Of a stretch of DNA of 9,372 bases, positions 1-5,862 are shown piece by piece. The translations under genes and the position numbers were made by a program. Within the stretch, counting starts at the first letter, position 1. Every line of letters starts with the position of its first letter. Below the pieces are notes generated by a model, which was not told where the DNA came from, did no database searches, and saw only the letters and a program-made list of their open reading frames with translations. Location: NCBI GenBank assembly GCA_002299975.1, contig DBOT01000097.1:2773-12144 (forward strand), read 5' to 3'. This DNA is from Lactobacillaceae bacterium UBA639. Its GTDB lineage: Bacteria > Bacillota > Bacilli > Lactobacillales > Lactobacillaceae.

Positions 1-128
1 GTCTAGGCGCCATCCTGGGAATCGGCTACGGCAATGGTAAGCAGCTGGTCCACCGGTTAAACATGTTTCAAATCACGCCTGCCCAGTTCAAGCAGGCACT
101 GGCAAAGATTAAGCAGGAGGAAGAGTGA
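1..128 (+). CDS. rnmV: Ribonuclease M5 (RnmV), C-terminal fragment
   Basis: Only the last 41 codons and the TGA stop are present; the reading frame starts at base 3 and the gene begins outside the window. The peptide contains [11 protein letters not shown] followed by a phenylalanine- and lysine-rich tail ending KQEEE, which resembles the C-terminal end of RNase M5. That enzyme matures 5S rRNA in Bacillota and carries its Toprim catalytic domain in the missing N-terminal part. The call is supported by position: rnmV lies directly before rsmA/ksgA in B. subtilis and most lactobacilli. The stop codon overlaps the rsmA start by one base, so the two genes are surely co-transcribed and probably translationally coupled. 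Confidence 0.85.
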   Translation, partial: LGAILGIGYGNGKQLVHRLNMFQITPAQFKQALAKIKQEEE

Positions 129-1021
129 TGAGTCAGTCACCAGAAATTGGTAGTCGTACCCGGACCCGGGCGATCATGGAGAAGTATGGGATCCATACTA
201 AGAAGAGTTTCGGGCAGAACTTCTTGACGGACCTGAATGTCCTCAACAACATTGTCACCGCCGCTAATATCACCAAGGACGATAACGTCATTGAGATCGG
301 CCCCGGGATTGGGGCATTGACGGAGCAGCTGGCCCAGGCTGCGGGCGAGGTGTTGGCATTAGAAATTGATGCTGACCTGATCCCGGTCTTAGATGAGGTT
401 CTCGCACCCTACGACAACGTCACCGTCCTCAATCAGGACGTCCTGGAAGCTAACCTGCCGGCACTGATTCAGGAGCAGTTCACTGACCCGACCAAGCCGG
501 TGAAGGTGGTCGCTAACCTGCCGTACTACATCACCAGCCCGATCCTGATGAACCTGCTGGCCAGTCCGGTTGATTGGGCGGCAATCTGTGTCATGATGCA
601 GAAGGAAGTTGCCCAGCGCTTGACGGCGGCACCAGGGACCAAGCAGTACGGGGCCTTGACGCTGGCCATTGAGTATCAGATGGATGCCAAGATCGCCTTT
701 GATGTTTCCCGGCGGGTCTTCGTACCGTCACCAAACGTTGACTCAGCAATCGTCGTTTTGACGCCACGTAAGCAGCAGTTGGCGGTTCAACCGTTTGACA
801 AGCAGAAGCTCTTTGGCTTCATTCGCGGTTGCTTTGCCCACCGGCGGAAGAGCCTTTGGAATAACCTTCAGGGAGTTATCGGCAAGCAGCCCGCTACTAA
901 GGATAAAATGGCAGCCGTCCTAGATGAGCTTGGTATTTCACCGCAGATCCGGCCGGAACGGCTGACCCTTGACCAGTTCATTGCCCTGGCAAACGCCCTT
1001 CACGCAGCCGAACTCCTGTAA
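128..1021 (+). CDS. rsmA: 16S rRNA adenine(1518)/(1519)-dimethyltransferase RsmA (KsgA)
   Basis: This enzyme uses S-adenosylmethionine to dimethylate two adjacent adenines in the loop of helix 45 of 16S rRNA, a late step in 30S subunit assembly; loss gives kasugamycin resistance in studied bacteria. The protein is 297 residues, normal for the family. Visible motifs are [11 protein letters not shown] (25-35), the SAM-binding EIGPGIG (56-62), the acidic end of strand 2 ALEID (77-81), and the catalytic NLPYY (130-134). The C-terminal helical domain includes [16 protein letters not shown] 128 is chosen because AGGAGG (115-120) lies 7 bases before it; a GTG at 125 would sit only 4 bases away. It is downstream of rnmV in the same transcript. 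No strong terminator follows it before the veg promoter. Confidence 0.97.
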   Translation: MSQSPEIGSRTRTRAIMEKYGIHTKKSFGQNFLTDLNVLNNIVTAANITKDDNVIEIGPGIGALTEQLAQAAGEVLALEIDADLIPVLDEVLAPYDNVTVLNQDVLEANLPALIQEQFTDPTKPVKVVANLPYYITSPILMNLLASPVDWAAICVMMQKEVAQRLTAAPGTKQYGALTLAIEYQMDAKIAFDVSRRVFVPSPNVDSAIVVLTPRKQQLAVQPFDKQKLFGFIRGCFAHRRKSLWNNLQGVIGKQPATKDKMAAVLDELGISPQIRPERLTLDQFIALANALHAAELL

Positions 1022-1050
1022 AAATCCGTCCCACACTGTATGACAGTTCT

Positions 1051-1079
1051 TTGAATTGTGTACATTAATCCGGTATACT
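1051..1079 (+). promoter_or_regulatory. Sigma-A-type promoter of veg
   Basis: TTGAAT (1051-1056) and TATACT (1074-1079) are separated by exactly 17 bases, and transcription would start about 20 bases before the veg ribosome binding site's end. The B. subtilis veg promoter is known as very strong, and this near-consensus promoter fits that. A short inverted repeat ACTGT-ATG-ACAGT (1035-1047) lies immediately upstream. Confidence 0.8.
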
Positions 1080-1104
1080 GGTTAGTACAGTGAGGGGGAA
1101 GACG

Positions 1105-1338
1105 ATGCCAAATAGTATTGCTGAAATTAAGGAGCTGCTGAACAACCGCATTGGTCAGCAGGTGGTAGTGAAGGTGCAGGCCGGTCGCAAGCGGGTGAAG
1201 ACGCTGCACGGTACGTTGAGTAAGACCTATCCAGCAATCTTCATTGTTCACCTGGATGGTGATGGCGATGACCTCCAACGGGTCTCATACACATATGCTG
1301 ACCTGTTAACCCATAACGTTTCGCTTGCTTTTGAATAA
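1105..1338 (+). CDS. veg: Veg family small protein
   Basis: A 77-residue basic protein matching the Veg family of Bacillota (86 residues in B. subtilis). Recognisable features are the N-terminal IAEIKELLNNRIGQ helix, the central GRKRVKTLHGTLSKTYP and the hallmark RVSYTYADLLT near the C-terminus. It has no signal peptide or membrane segment and should be cytosolic. In B. subtilis Veg is highly transcribed and has been linked to biofilm regulation and spore outgrowth; its biochemical activity is unclear, and a sporulation role cannot apply to a lactobacillus. ATG 1105 is preferred because GAGGGGG lies 6 bases upstream, whereas the in-frame GTG at 1090 precedes that site. It is monocistronic, with its own promoter and a strong terminator directly after the stop. 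Confidence 0.93.
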   Translation: MPNSIAEIKELLNNRIGQQVVVKVQAGRKRVKTLHGTLSKTYPAIFIVHLDGDGDDLQRVSYTYADLLTHNVSLAFE

Positions 1339-1343
1339 AAATT

Positions 1344-1381
1344 AAGTCCGCACCAAATTTGTCTTTTGGTGCGGACTTTTT
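1344..1381 (+). terminator. Rho-independent terminator of veg
   Basis: A perfect 14-bp stem pairs AAGTCCGCACCAAA (1344-1357) with 1365-1378 around a 7-base loop and runs into TTTTT. It begins 5 bases after the veg stop. The A-rich left flank gives it little U-tract on the other strand. Confidence 0.95.
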
Positions 1382-1408
1382 AGTCAAATCAATGCATTTT
1401 GCTAATAC

Positions 1409-1438
1409 TTGCCAGCATGCTACCGGCATTAGTATAAT
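1409..1438 (+). promoter_or_regulatory. Probable promoter of ispE
   Basis: TTGCCA (1409-1414) and a perfect TATAAT (1433-1438) are 18 bases apart. Transcription would start near 1445, about 15 bases before the ispE ribosome binding site. An 8-bp palindrome AGCATGCT (1414-1421) lies in the spacer. Because the veg terminator ends at 1381, ispE needs its own promoter, and this is the only good candidate. Confidence 0.78.
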
Positions 1439-1476
1439 CAAAATAAGATCTTTTCCGGGAAGGAGTGGTGTTCGCG

Positions 1477-2328
1477 ATGCTTGTTACAGAAAAGGCTCCC
1501 GCAAAACTTAACCTGAGTCTGGATACCCCCATGCGCTACTTTGATGGCTCGCCACGCTGGGACATGGTGATGGCCTCGGCCGACCTGGCTGATTACGTGA
1601 CCGTGGAGACACATTCCCGGCCCGCGACAATCAAGGTTTACACCGACAGTGGCTTTTTACCCAATGACCAGCGTAACCTGGCTTACCAGGCGGCTCATAT
1701 TCTCCGCAGTCGTTTTCACTGTCGGGAAGGGGTAACCATTCGGATCAAGAAAAACATCCCCGTGGCGGCTGGCCTGGGCGGTGGTTCCTCGGATGCGGCC
1801 GCGGTACTCCGGGCCTTAAACCGGATCTGGCGCCTCGGCCTCAGTCAGCAGGAACTGGCTAAGGTGGCCCTGACGATCGATTCCGACGTACCCTACTGTG
1901 TCTACAGTCGGTTGGCCCATGTGACTGGTCACGGTGAGCAGATTGAACTGCTCCCTGACAATCCGCACTACTGGGTGGTGATTGCTAAGCAGCAGACGAG
2001 TGTCTCCACCCCGCAGATTCTTCGCCAGATTAACTATGAGAAGCTGGAACACCTGGATAATAAACGTCTGATCGCGTGCTTAAAGGCTCAGGATTGGCGA
2101 AACGCCGTCAAGTACATGGGCAACGTCTTAGAGCCGGTGACGATGCAGAGTCACCCGGAGATTCGTCGGCTGAAGGATAAGATGATCAGCTTGGGCGCAG
2201 ATGTGGCCCAGATGAGTGGGACGGGACCGACCGTTTTTGCCATCTGCCATACCGAATCGCGGGCCCACCGTATTCAAAACAGTATCCGGGGCTTTTGCCG
2301 GGATGTGCATGTCGTGACCCTGTTGTAG
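1477..2328 (+). CDS. ispE: IspE-family GHMP kinase (4-diphosphocytidyl-2-C-methyl-D-erythritol kinase homologue)
   Basis: A 283-residue member of the GHMP kinase family. IspE phosphorylates CDP-methylerythritol with ATP in the MEP isoprenoid pathway. Visible are EKAPAKLNLSLD with the conserved Lys10, the ATP-binding PVAAGLGGGSSDAAA loop, the catalytic aspartate in DSDVPYCVY (Asp137, equivalent to E. coli Asp141), and C-terminal MSGTGPTVFAI. Aligned without gaps to E. coli IspE, the cytosine-contacting Tyr25-His26 of DGYH reads Ser25-Pro26 here (DGSPRWDM). Lactobacilli generally make isoprenoids by the mevalonate pathway, so this may be an orphan enzyme with another substrate; kinase function is likely, the exact substrate is not established. 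ATG 1477 is chosen because AAGGAG (1460-1465) precedes it by 11 bases; GTG codons at 1465 and 1468 overlap or crowd that site. Neighbours match the B. subtilis veg-ispE-purR order. Confidence 0.9.
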   Translation: MLVTEKAPAKLNLSLDTPMRYFDGSPRWDMVMASADLADYVTVETHSRPATIKVYTDSGFLPNDQRNLAYQAAHILRSRFHCREGVTIRIKKNIPVAAGLGGGSSDAAAVLRALNRIWRLGLSQQELAKVALTIDSDVPYCVYSRLAHVTGHGEQIELLPDNPHYWVVIAKQQTSVSTPQILRQINYEKLEHLDNKRLIACLKAQDWRNAVKYMGNVLEPVTMQSHPEIRRLKDKMISLGADVAQMSGTGPTVFAICHTESRAHRIQNSIRGFCRDVHVVTLL

Positions 2329-2331
2329 ATT

Positions 2332-2371
2332 AAAGGTTGGGACCAAGGAAAATGGTCGCCAACCTTTTTTT
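2332..2371 (+). terminator. Rho-independent terminator of ispE
   Basis: AAAGGTTGG (2332-2340) pairs perfectly with CCAACCTTT (2359-2367). Past one bulged G (2358) the stem continues with GACCA pairing to TGGTC around a loop of AGGAAAA. Seven T residues (2365-2371) follow. It starts 3 bases after the ispE stop and separates ispE from the zinc cassette. Confidence 0.93.
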
Positions 2372-2382
2372 CGTGGCAAGGC

Positions 2383-2411
2383 TTGCACACCAGTCCAATC
2401 TTCGGTAAGAT
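2383..2411 (+). promoter_or_regulatory. Promoter of the znuACB cassette
   Basis: TTGCAC (2383-2388) and TAAGAT (2406-2411) are 17 bases apart. Start would fall near 2418, immediately before the palindromic operator at 2423-2445, so a bound repressor would block initiation or early elongation. Confidence 0.7.
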
Positions 2412-2422
2412 AGTTCATGTTG

Positions 2423-2445
2423 TAAATAGTAATGATTACTATTTA
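2423..2445 (+). promoter_or_regulatory. Fur-family (Zur-like) operator upstream of znuA
   Basis: A perfect 23-base palindrome with 11-base arms around one central G; its core reads TAGTAATGATTACTA (2427-2441). Fur-family boxes of Bacillota have a 7-1-7 layout: Zur TCGTAATnATTACGA, Fur TGATAATnATTATCA, PerR TTATAATnATTATAA. The core differs from Zur at one base per arm and from Fur and PerR at two, so Zur is the best match. It lies between the probable transcription start and the ribosome binding site of the zinc transporter operon, which fits zinc-dependent repression. It does not resemble the streptococcal AdcR site (TTAACnnGTTAA type). The regulator gene itself is not in this window. Confidence 0.85.
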
Positions 2446-2464
2446 ATCAGAAGGAGGCAGATGG

Positions 2465-3379
2465 GTGAAAAGAGATAAGTATTGGTTGGGCGTTAGTGGC
2501 CTGGTGGTGGTCCTGCTGGTGATCCTGGGGCTTTCAATGGTTCCGTGGCGTACCATGCACCAGGAACGGCAACCAATCCGGGTAATTACCAGCCTGGACT
2601 TTTATGGTGAAGTCGCCCAAGAGGTGGCCGGTAAGTATGGACAGGTGACGGCGCTCATTAACAATGCCTCCATTGATCCGCATGATTATCAGCCGGGCAC
2701 TTCCCAGGCGCAGAAGATGGCCCAGGCTAACGTGGTAATCCAGAATGGCCTCGGTTATGACCACTGGTTGACTAAGCTGACCCAGTCAGCGGGCAGCAGG
2801 CATTACACCGTTGTCGATGTCGGCAGCCAGGTGGCCCACAAGCATTCCGGGGACAATGAGCACGTCTGGTATGACCCGCAAACAATGGGGCACCTGGCAG
2901 ATACGCTGGCCAGCCGTTACAGTAAGATTGACCCCGAACACCGGGCCTATTATCAGCGACGTGCTCGGCAGTACCACCGTTCGTTGGTACCGCTCAATCG
3001 AGAGATCGCCCGGGTGAAAGCCAACGTGGGTGATAAGCGGGCAGTCGCGGTCAGTGAACCGGTCTTTGACTACGCATTGAATGCCCTGGGTTATCGGGTA
3101 ATTGATGCCCACTTTGAGAAGGCAATTGAGGACGGCAACGATCCGTCACCACAGGATATTCAGGAGTTGCAACAGGCGATCACTAATCACCAGATCGCGT
3201 TCTTTGTTGAAAACCGGCAGGCGAGCGACCACGTCATCAATAACATGGTCCGACTGGCCCACAAGCATGGCGTGCCGGTGTTGAAGGTGACCGAGACCAA
3301 ACCAAATGGCGTCAGCTATGTTCAATGGATGTTGAGCCAGTACCGGCAGCTGGCCCGGATTCAGCAGGAAGGAGAATAG
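2465..3379 (+). CDS. znuA: Metal ABC transporter substrate-binding protein, probably zinc (ZnuA/AdcA family)
   Basis: A 304-residue cluster A-I solute-binding protein that captures metal outside the membrane and passes it to the ZnuB permease. Residues 8-27 are a hydrophobic segment after a KRDK start; the mature domain begins near 38 (IRVITSLDFYGEV). Candidate metal ligands are His73 in DPHDYQP, His133 in EHVWYDP, His216 in DAHFEKAIEDG and Glu277 in VTETKPNG. A histidine rather than glutamate at the third position favours zinc over manganese, though this alignment is by eye. The long histidine-rich loop of many ZnuA proteins is absent. The protein has no cysteine at all, so it cannot be lipidated, unlike the usual Gram-positive lipoprotein; it is probably held by an uncleaved N-terminal anchor. 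GTG 2465 is chosen because AAGGAGG lies 7 bases upstream; ATG 2461 leads to a stop within a few codons. First gene of znuACB. Confidence 0.9.
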   Translation: MKRDKYWLGVSGLVVVLLVILGLSMVPWRTMHQERQPIRVITSLDFYGEVAQEVAGKYGQVTALINNASIDPHDYQPGTSQAQKMAQANVVIQNGLGYDHWLTKLTQSAGSRHYTVVDVGSQVAHKHSGDNEHVWYDPQTMGHLADTLASRYSKIDPEHRAYYQRRARQYHRSLVPLNREIARVKANVGDKRAVAVSEPVFDYALNALGYRVIDAHFEKAIEDGNDPSPQDIQELQQAITNHQIAFFVENRQASDHVINNMVRLAHKHGVPVLKVTETKPNGVSYVQWMLSQYRQLARIQQEGE

Positions 3380-3380
3380 G

Positions 3381-4040
3381 ATGGCAGTTGTATCAGTAGA
3401 GGATCTTAATGTGGCCTATGGGAACCACCAGGTCATCTCGGACCTGAGTTTCACGGTGAACGAAGGGGACTTCATGGTGGTCGTCGGCGAAAACGGGGTT
3501 GGTAAAACCACCCTCGTCCGGGCCCTGCTCGGCTTAATCAAACCGCACGGTGGTGAGATTGATGTGCCCGCTAGCAGTCAGATCGGTTATGTTCCCCAGT
3601 TTCGTAACATTGACGAGGAGTACCCACTCTCGATCCGGGATTTTGTATCATTGAACGTCAAAAGGGGCGGCTTTCCCTGGTTGAGTAAAAAGGAACGAGC
3701 TAAGGTCGACCGGATGATCCGGATGACCGACCTGACGGCGATTGCCGATCGTCCCCTGGGGTTAGCCTCCGGTGGTGAGAAACAGCGGGCTTACCTGGCA
3801 CAAGCCCTGCTCCGTTCGCCTAAGCTATTGATCCTCGACGAGTCGACGGCCAGCTTGGACAACGAGATGAAGTATGAGCTGCTTGACCTAGTGACGCGCT
3901 TCCAGCAGGAAAACCTGAGCGTGATGTTCATCACTCATGACTGGGACCTGGCCCGCCACTTTGGGACCCGGTACCTGCAGATGATGCCTAATGGTTATAG
4001 CGAGGGGCCCATCAATGAGCTCCCTGAACCGGAAGAGTAG
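3381..4040 (+). CDS. znuC: Metal (zinc) ABC transporter ATP-binding protein
   Basis: A 219-residue cytosolic ATPase that drives the ZnuB permease; slightly shorter than the usual 230-250 residues, with the shortfall at the C-terminus. All core motifs are visible: Walker A GENGVGKTT (36-44), Q-loop Gln73 in YVPQF, signature SGGEKQR (130-136), Walker B LLILDE with Asp153 and Glu154, D-loop STASLD, and H-loop His186 in MFITHDW. The signature begins ASGGE instead of LSGGQ, an ordinary variation in this family. It starts one base after the znuA stop with AAGGAG 6 bases upstream, so it is tightly coupled. Zinc as substrate is inferred from the operator and the binding protein; manganese remains possible from this gene alone. 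Confidence 0.94.
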   Translation: MAVVSVEDLNVAYGNHQVISDLSFTVNEGDFMVVVGENGVGKTTLVRALLGLIKPHGGEIDVPASSQIGYVPQFRNIDEEYPLSIRDFVSLNVKRGGFPWLSKKERAKVDRMIRMTDLTAIADRPLGLASGGEKQRAYLAQALLRSPKLLILDESTASLDNEMKYELLDLVTRFQQENLSVMFITHDWDLARHFGTRYLQMMPNGYSEGPINELPEPEE

Positions 4041-4051
4041 GGGGTGACAGA

Positions 4052-4852
4052 ATGTTAACATTAGCTTTCATGCGACATGCCTTCATCGCCAGTACCTTTA
4101 TCGCGGTAGTTAGTGGAATCGTCGGGGTATTTGTGGTGGCACGGCAGCTGTCGTTTTTGACCCATACTCTGTCCGAAATTGGCTTTGCAGGGGCCTCGTT
4201 TGCGGTGTTTGCCGGCTGGCCAGCACTGGACGGGATGATCCTGTTTACCATGCTCAGCTCGGTCCTGGTTGGCCAGATGAGTATCAAGGAGTCGCGGCGG
4301 GAGGCCGTAATCAGTGCGGTTTCTGCCCTCTTCATCGGGTTGGGGATTCTCTTCCTGTCGTTGAGTAGTCAGACGGCTAGTTCCGCCACCAGCATTCTTT
4401 TCGGGAGTGTCGTGGGGATCAGTGCCAATGAAGTCCACCAGCTGATTGTTCTCTCCGCTGTGGTCCTGCTGATTACCCTGGCTGTTTACCGGCAGCTGAA
4501 GTTCAGCTCCTTCGACCCGATCGGTGCCCGGGTGACCGGGGTCAATGAAACCCTGATTTCGGTGATCTTCCTGCTCCTCCTGGCCCTGAGTGTCAGTGTG
4601 GCCGCTCAGATCGTGGGGTCGCTTTTGATCTTTATCCTCCTGACCTTGCCGGCCGCCAGCGCTAAGTACTTCACCCACGGGGTCTGCAAGATGATTGTTC
4701 TGGCAATCCTCTTCTCCCTGCTGGGCACTTGGCTGGGCCTTTTGTTGGGCTACCTAACCAACTGGCCGGTCAGCTTCTTTATTGCCGTGATTGAGGTCAT
4801 CATCTACGTGGTGGCCCTGGTTTATCAGAACTACTTTGTTGAAGCTAATTAA
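4052..4852 (+). CDS. znuB: Metal (zinc) ABC transporter permease, ABC-3 family
   Basis: A 266-residue, very hydrophobic protein of the ABC-3 family that forms the membrane channel of the transporter. Hydrophobic stretches include roughly residues 9-30 (IAVVSGIVGVFVVA), 42-75, 90-110, 118-150, 165-205 and 212-262, fitting seven to nine membrane passes. The N-terminal MRHAFIASTFIAVVSGIVG and the SFLTHTLSEIGFAGASFA segment are typical of ZnuB/AdcB permeases. ATG 4052 follows the extended ribosome binding site AGGGGGTGA (4039-4047), which overlaps the znuC stop codon; the 11-base gap indicates one operon. A strong terminator follows 10 bases after the stop, closing the cassette. Confidence 0.93.
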   Translation: MLTLAFMRHAFIASTFIAVVSGIVGVFVVARQLSFLTHTLSEIGFAGASFAVFAGWPALDGMILFTMLSSVLVGQMSIKESRREAVISAVSALFIGLGILFLSLSSQTASSATSILFGSVVGISANEVHQLIVLSAVVLLITLAVYRQLKFSSFDPIGARVTGVNETLISVIFLLLLALSVSVAAQIVGSLLIFILLTLPAASAKYFTHGVCKMIVLAILFSLLGTWLGLLLGYLTNWPVSFFIAVIEVIIYVVALVYQNYFVEAN

Positions 4853-4862
4853 CTAAGATAAG

Positions 4863-4893
4863 AGGTCGGCGAATTCGTTCGCCGACCTTTTTT
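4863..4893 (+). terminator. Rho-independent terminator of znuACB
   Basis: An 11-bp perfect stem AGGTCGGCGAA (4863-4873) closes a TTCG loop and pairs with 4878-4888, followed by TTTTTT. It separates the zinc cassette from purR. Confidence 0.95.
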
Positions 4894-4920
4894 GTACTAA
4901 ATCTGGCATATTTAATGCTA

Positions 4921-4957
4921 GTTCAGGTTTTTAAAAATAGTTCAGCTAAACCCGAAC
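4921..4957 (+). promoter_or_regulatory. Inverted pair of PurBox-like elements upstream of purR
   Basis: AAACCCGAAC (4948-4957) resembles the Bacillota PurBox AWWWCCGAACWWT with one mismatch when read to ATT at 4960. GTTCAGGTTT (4921-4930) is its inverted copy with 9 of 10 bases matching, and 17 bases lie between the arms. A further TAGTTCAG copy occurs at 4938-4945, repeating 4919-4926 at a 19-base period. The elements lie just upstream of the proposed -10 of purR, so autoregulation by PurR is likely, as in B. subtilis. Exact box boundaries and relative orientation compared with the Bacillus pairs are uncertain. Confidence 0.6.
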
Positions 4958-4963
4958 ATTTTA

Positions 4964-4972
4964 TGTTAAAAT
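4964..4972 (+). promoter_or_regulatory. Probable extended -10 promoter of purR-glmU
   Basis: TGTTAAAAT supplies a TGn extension plus TAAAAT (4967-4972). No good -35 is seen at the correct distance (around 4944-4949), which is where the PurBox-like elements lie. An alternative -10, TAATAC at 4983-4988, has a poorer -35. Moderate to low certainty. Confidence 0.45.
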
Positions 4973-5008
4973 TAACTGGAATTAATACTTTTTGAAAGGC
5001 AGAGAAGA

Positions 5009-5842
5009 ATGATGAAAGTACGTCGAAGTAACCGATTGGTAGATATGACTCGTTACCTGATGGAACACCCTCGCACCTTGGTATCCCTGAAGTTCTTCAG
5101 CGAACGCTTTGGATCTGCAAAGTCCTCAATCAGCGAAGATCTAAGCATCGTTAAGCACACCTTCCATACCTGGGGAGAAGGCCGTCTTGAGACCATCCCC
5201 GGTGCCAGTGGTGGTGCAGTATTGACGCCGCTTTACTCCAAGGAAAATGCCCAAAAGGCGATTGACAACCTGGTTGCGGAAGTCAACGATGACTCACGCC
5301 TCCTGCCAGGGGGATATGTTTACCTGTCTGACCTGATCGGCCGGCCGGATATCCTCCGGCAAGTGGGCCGCCTGATCGCTACCCAGTACGTTGATAAGGA
5401 CGTTGACGTGATCATGACGGTCGAGACCAAGGGGATTCCGATTGCCCAGAGTGTGGCTATGTACATGAACAAGCCATTTGTGATTGTCCGCAACAGCTCC
5501 CACATCACGGAGGGGCCAACGGTCAGTGTTAACTACGTCTCTGGTTCAGTTCAACGGATCAAGAAGATGGAGCTCTCCCGGCGGACCCTGTCGGCAGGAG
5601 CCAATGTGGTCGTAGTTGATGACTTCATGAAGGGTGGGGGCACGCTCAACGGGATGCACTCACTGATCAAGGAGTTTGACGCTCACCTGGTCGGCATGAC
5701 CGTCCTGGCTGAGGGTAACGCCACAAATGGTAAGCGACTGGTTGACAATTGCACCTCATTAATTAAAGTAGATGCTGAAGATGGCGAGACAAAATCGATC
5801 ACGGCCCGTCCCGGTAACTTCATGACAACTGTATTTGATTAG
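5009..5842 (+). CDS. purR: Purine operon regulator PurR (Bacillota type)
   Basis: A 277-residue transcription factor, unrelated to the LacI-type PurR of E. coli. It has an N-terminal winged-helix domain (about 1-75: [36 protein letters not shown]) and a phosphoribosyltransferase-like domain (about 76-277) with [23 protein letters not shown] and the PRPP loop [12 protein letters not shown], where Asp204-Asp205 bind the ligand. In B. subtilis it represses purine genes at PurBoxes and PRPP releases it; in Lactococcus the homologue activates. The length is close to the Bacillus protein (285). ATG 5009 is 9 bases after AAAGG; ATG 5012 is the alternative and gives the start MKVRRS seen in homologues. 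It is 20 bases upstream of glmU, and PurBox-like sites precede it. Confidence 0.96.
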   Translation: MMKVRRSNRLVDMTRYLMEHPRTLVSLKFFSERFGSAKSSISEDLSIVKHTFHTWGEGRLETIPGASGGAVLTPLYSKENAQKAIDNLVAEVNDDSRLLPGGYVYLSDLIGRPDILRQVGRLIATQYVDKDVDVIMTVETKGIPIAQSVAMYMNKPFVIVRNSSHITEGPTVSVNYVSGSVQRIKKMELSRRTLSAGANVVVVDDFMKGGGTLNGMHSLIKEFDAHLVGMTVLAEGNATNGKRLVDNCTSLIKVDAEDGETKSITARPGNFMTTVFD

Positions 5843-5862
5843 GAATGGAGAAAAGATTAACG

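Noticed and set aside
4021..4060. Possible programmed frameshift or fusion at the znuC-znuB junction
   Set aside because: Both genes have complete termini, a stop codon and a good ribosome binding site between them; an ordinary operon junction.
4061..4678. Long 205-codon open frame on the minus strand opposite znuB
   Set aside because: It is the antisense of a hydrophobic permease, which yields a Gln/Asp/Gly/His-rich low-complexity peptide; there is no ribosome binding site or family resemblance.
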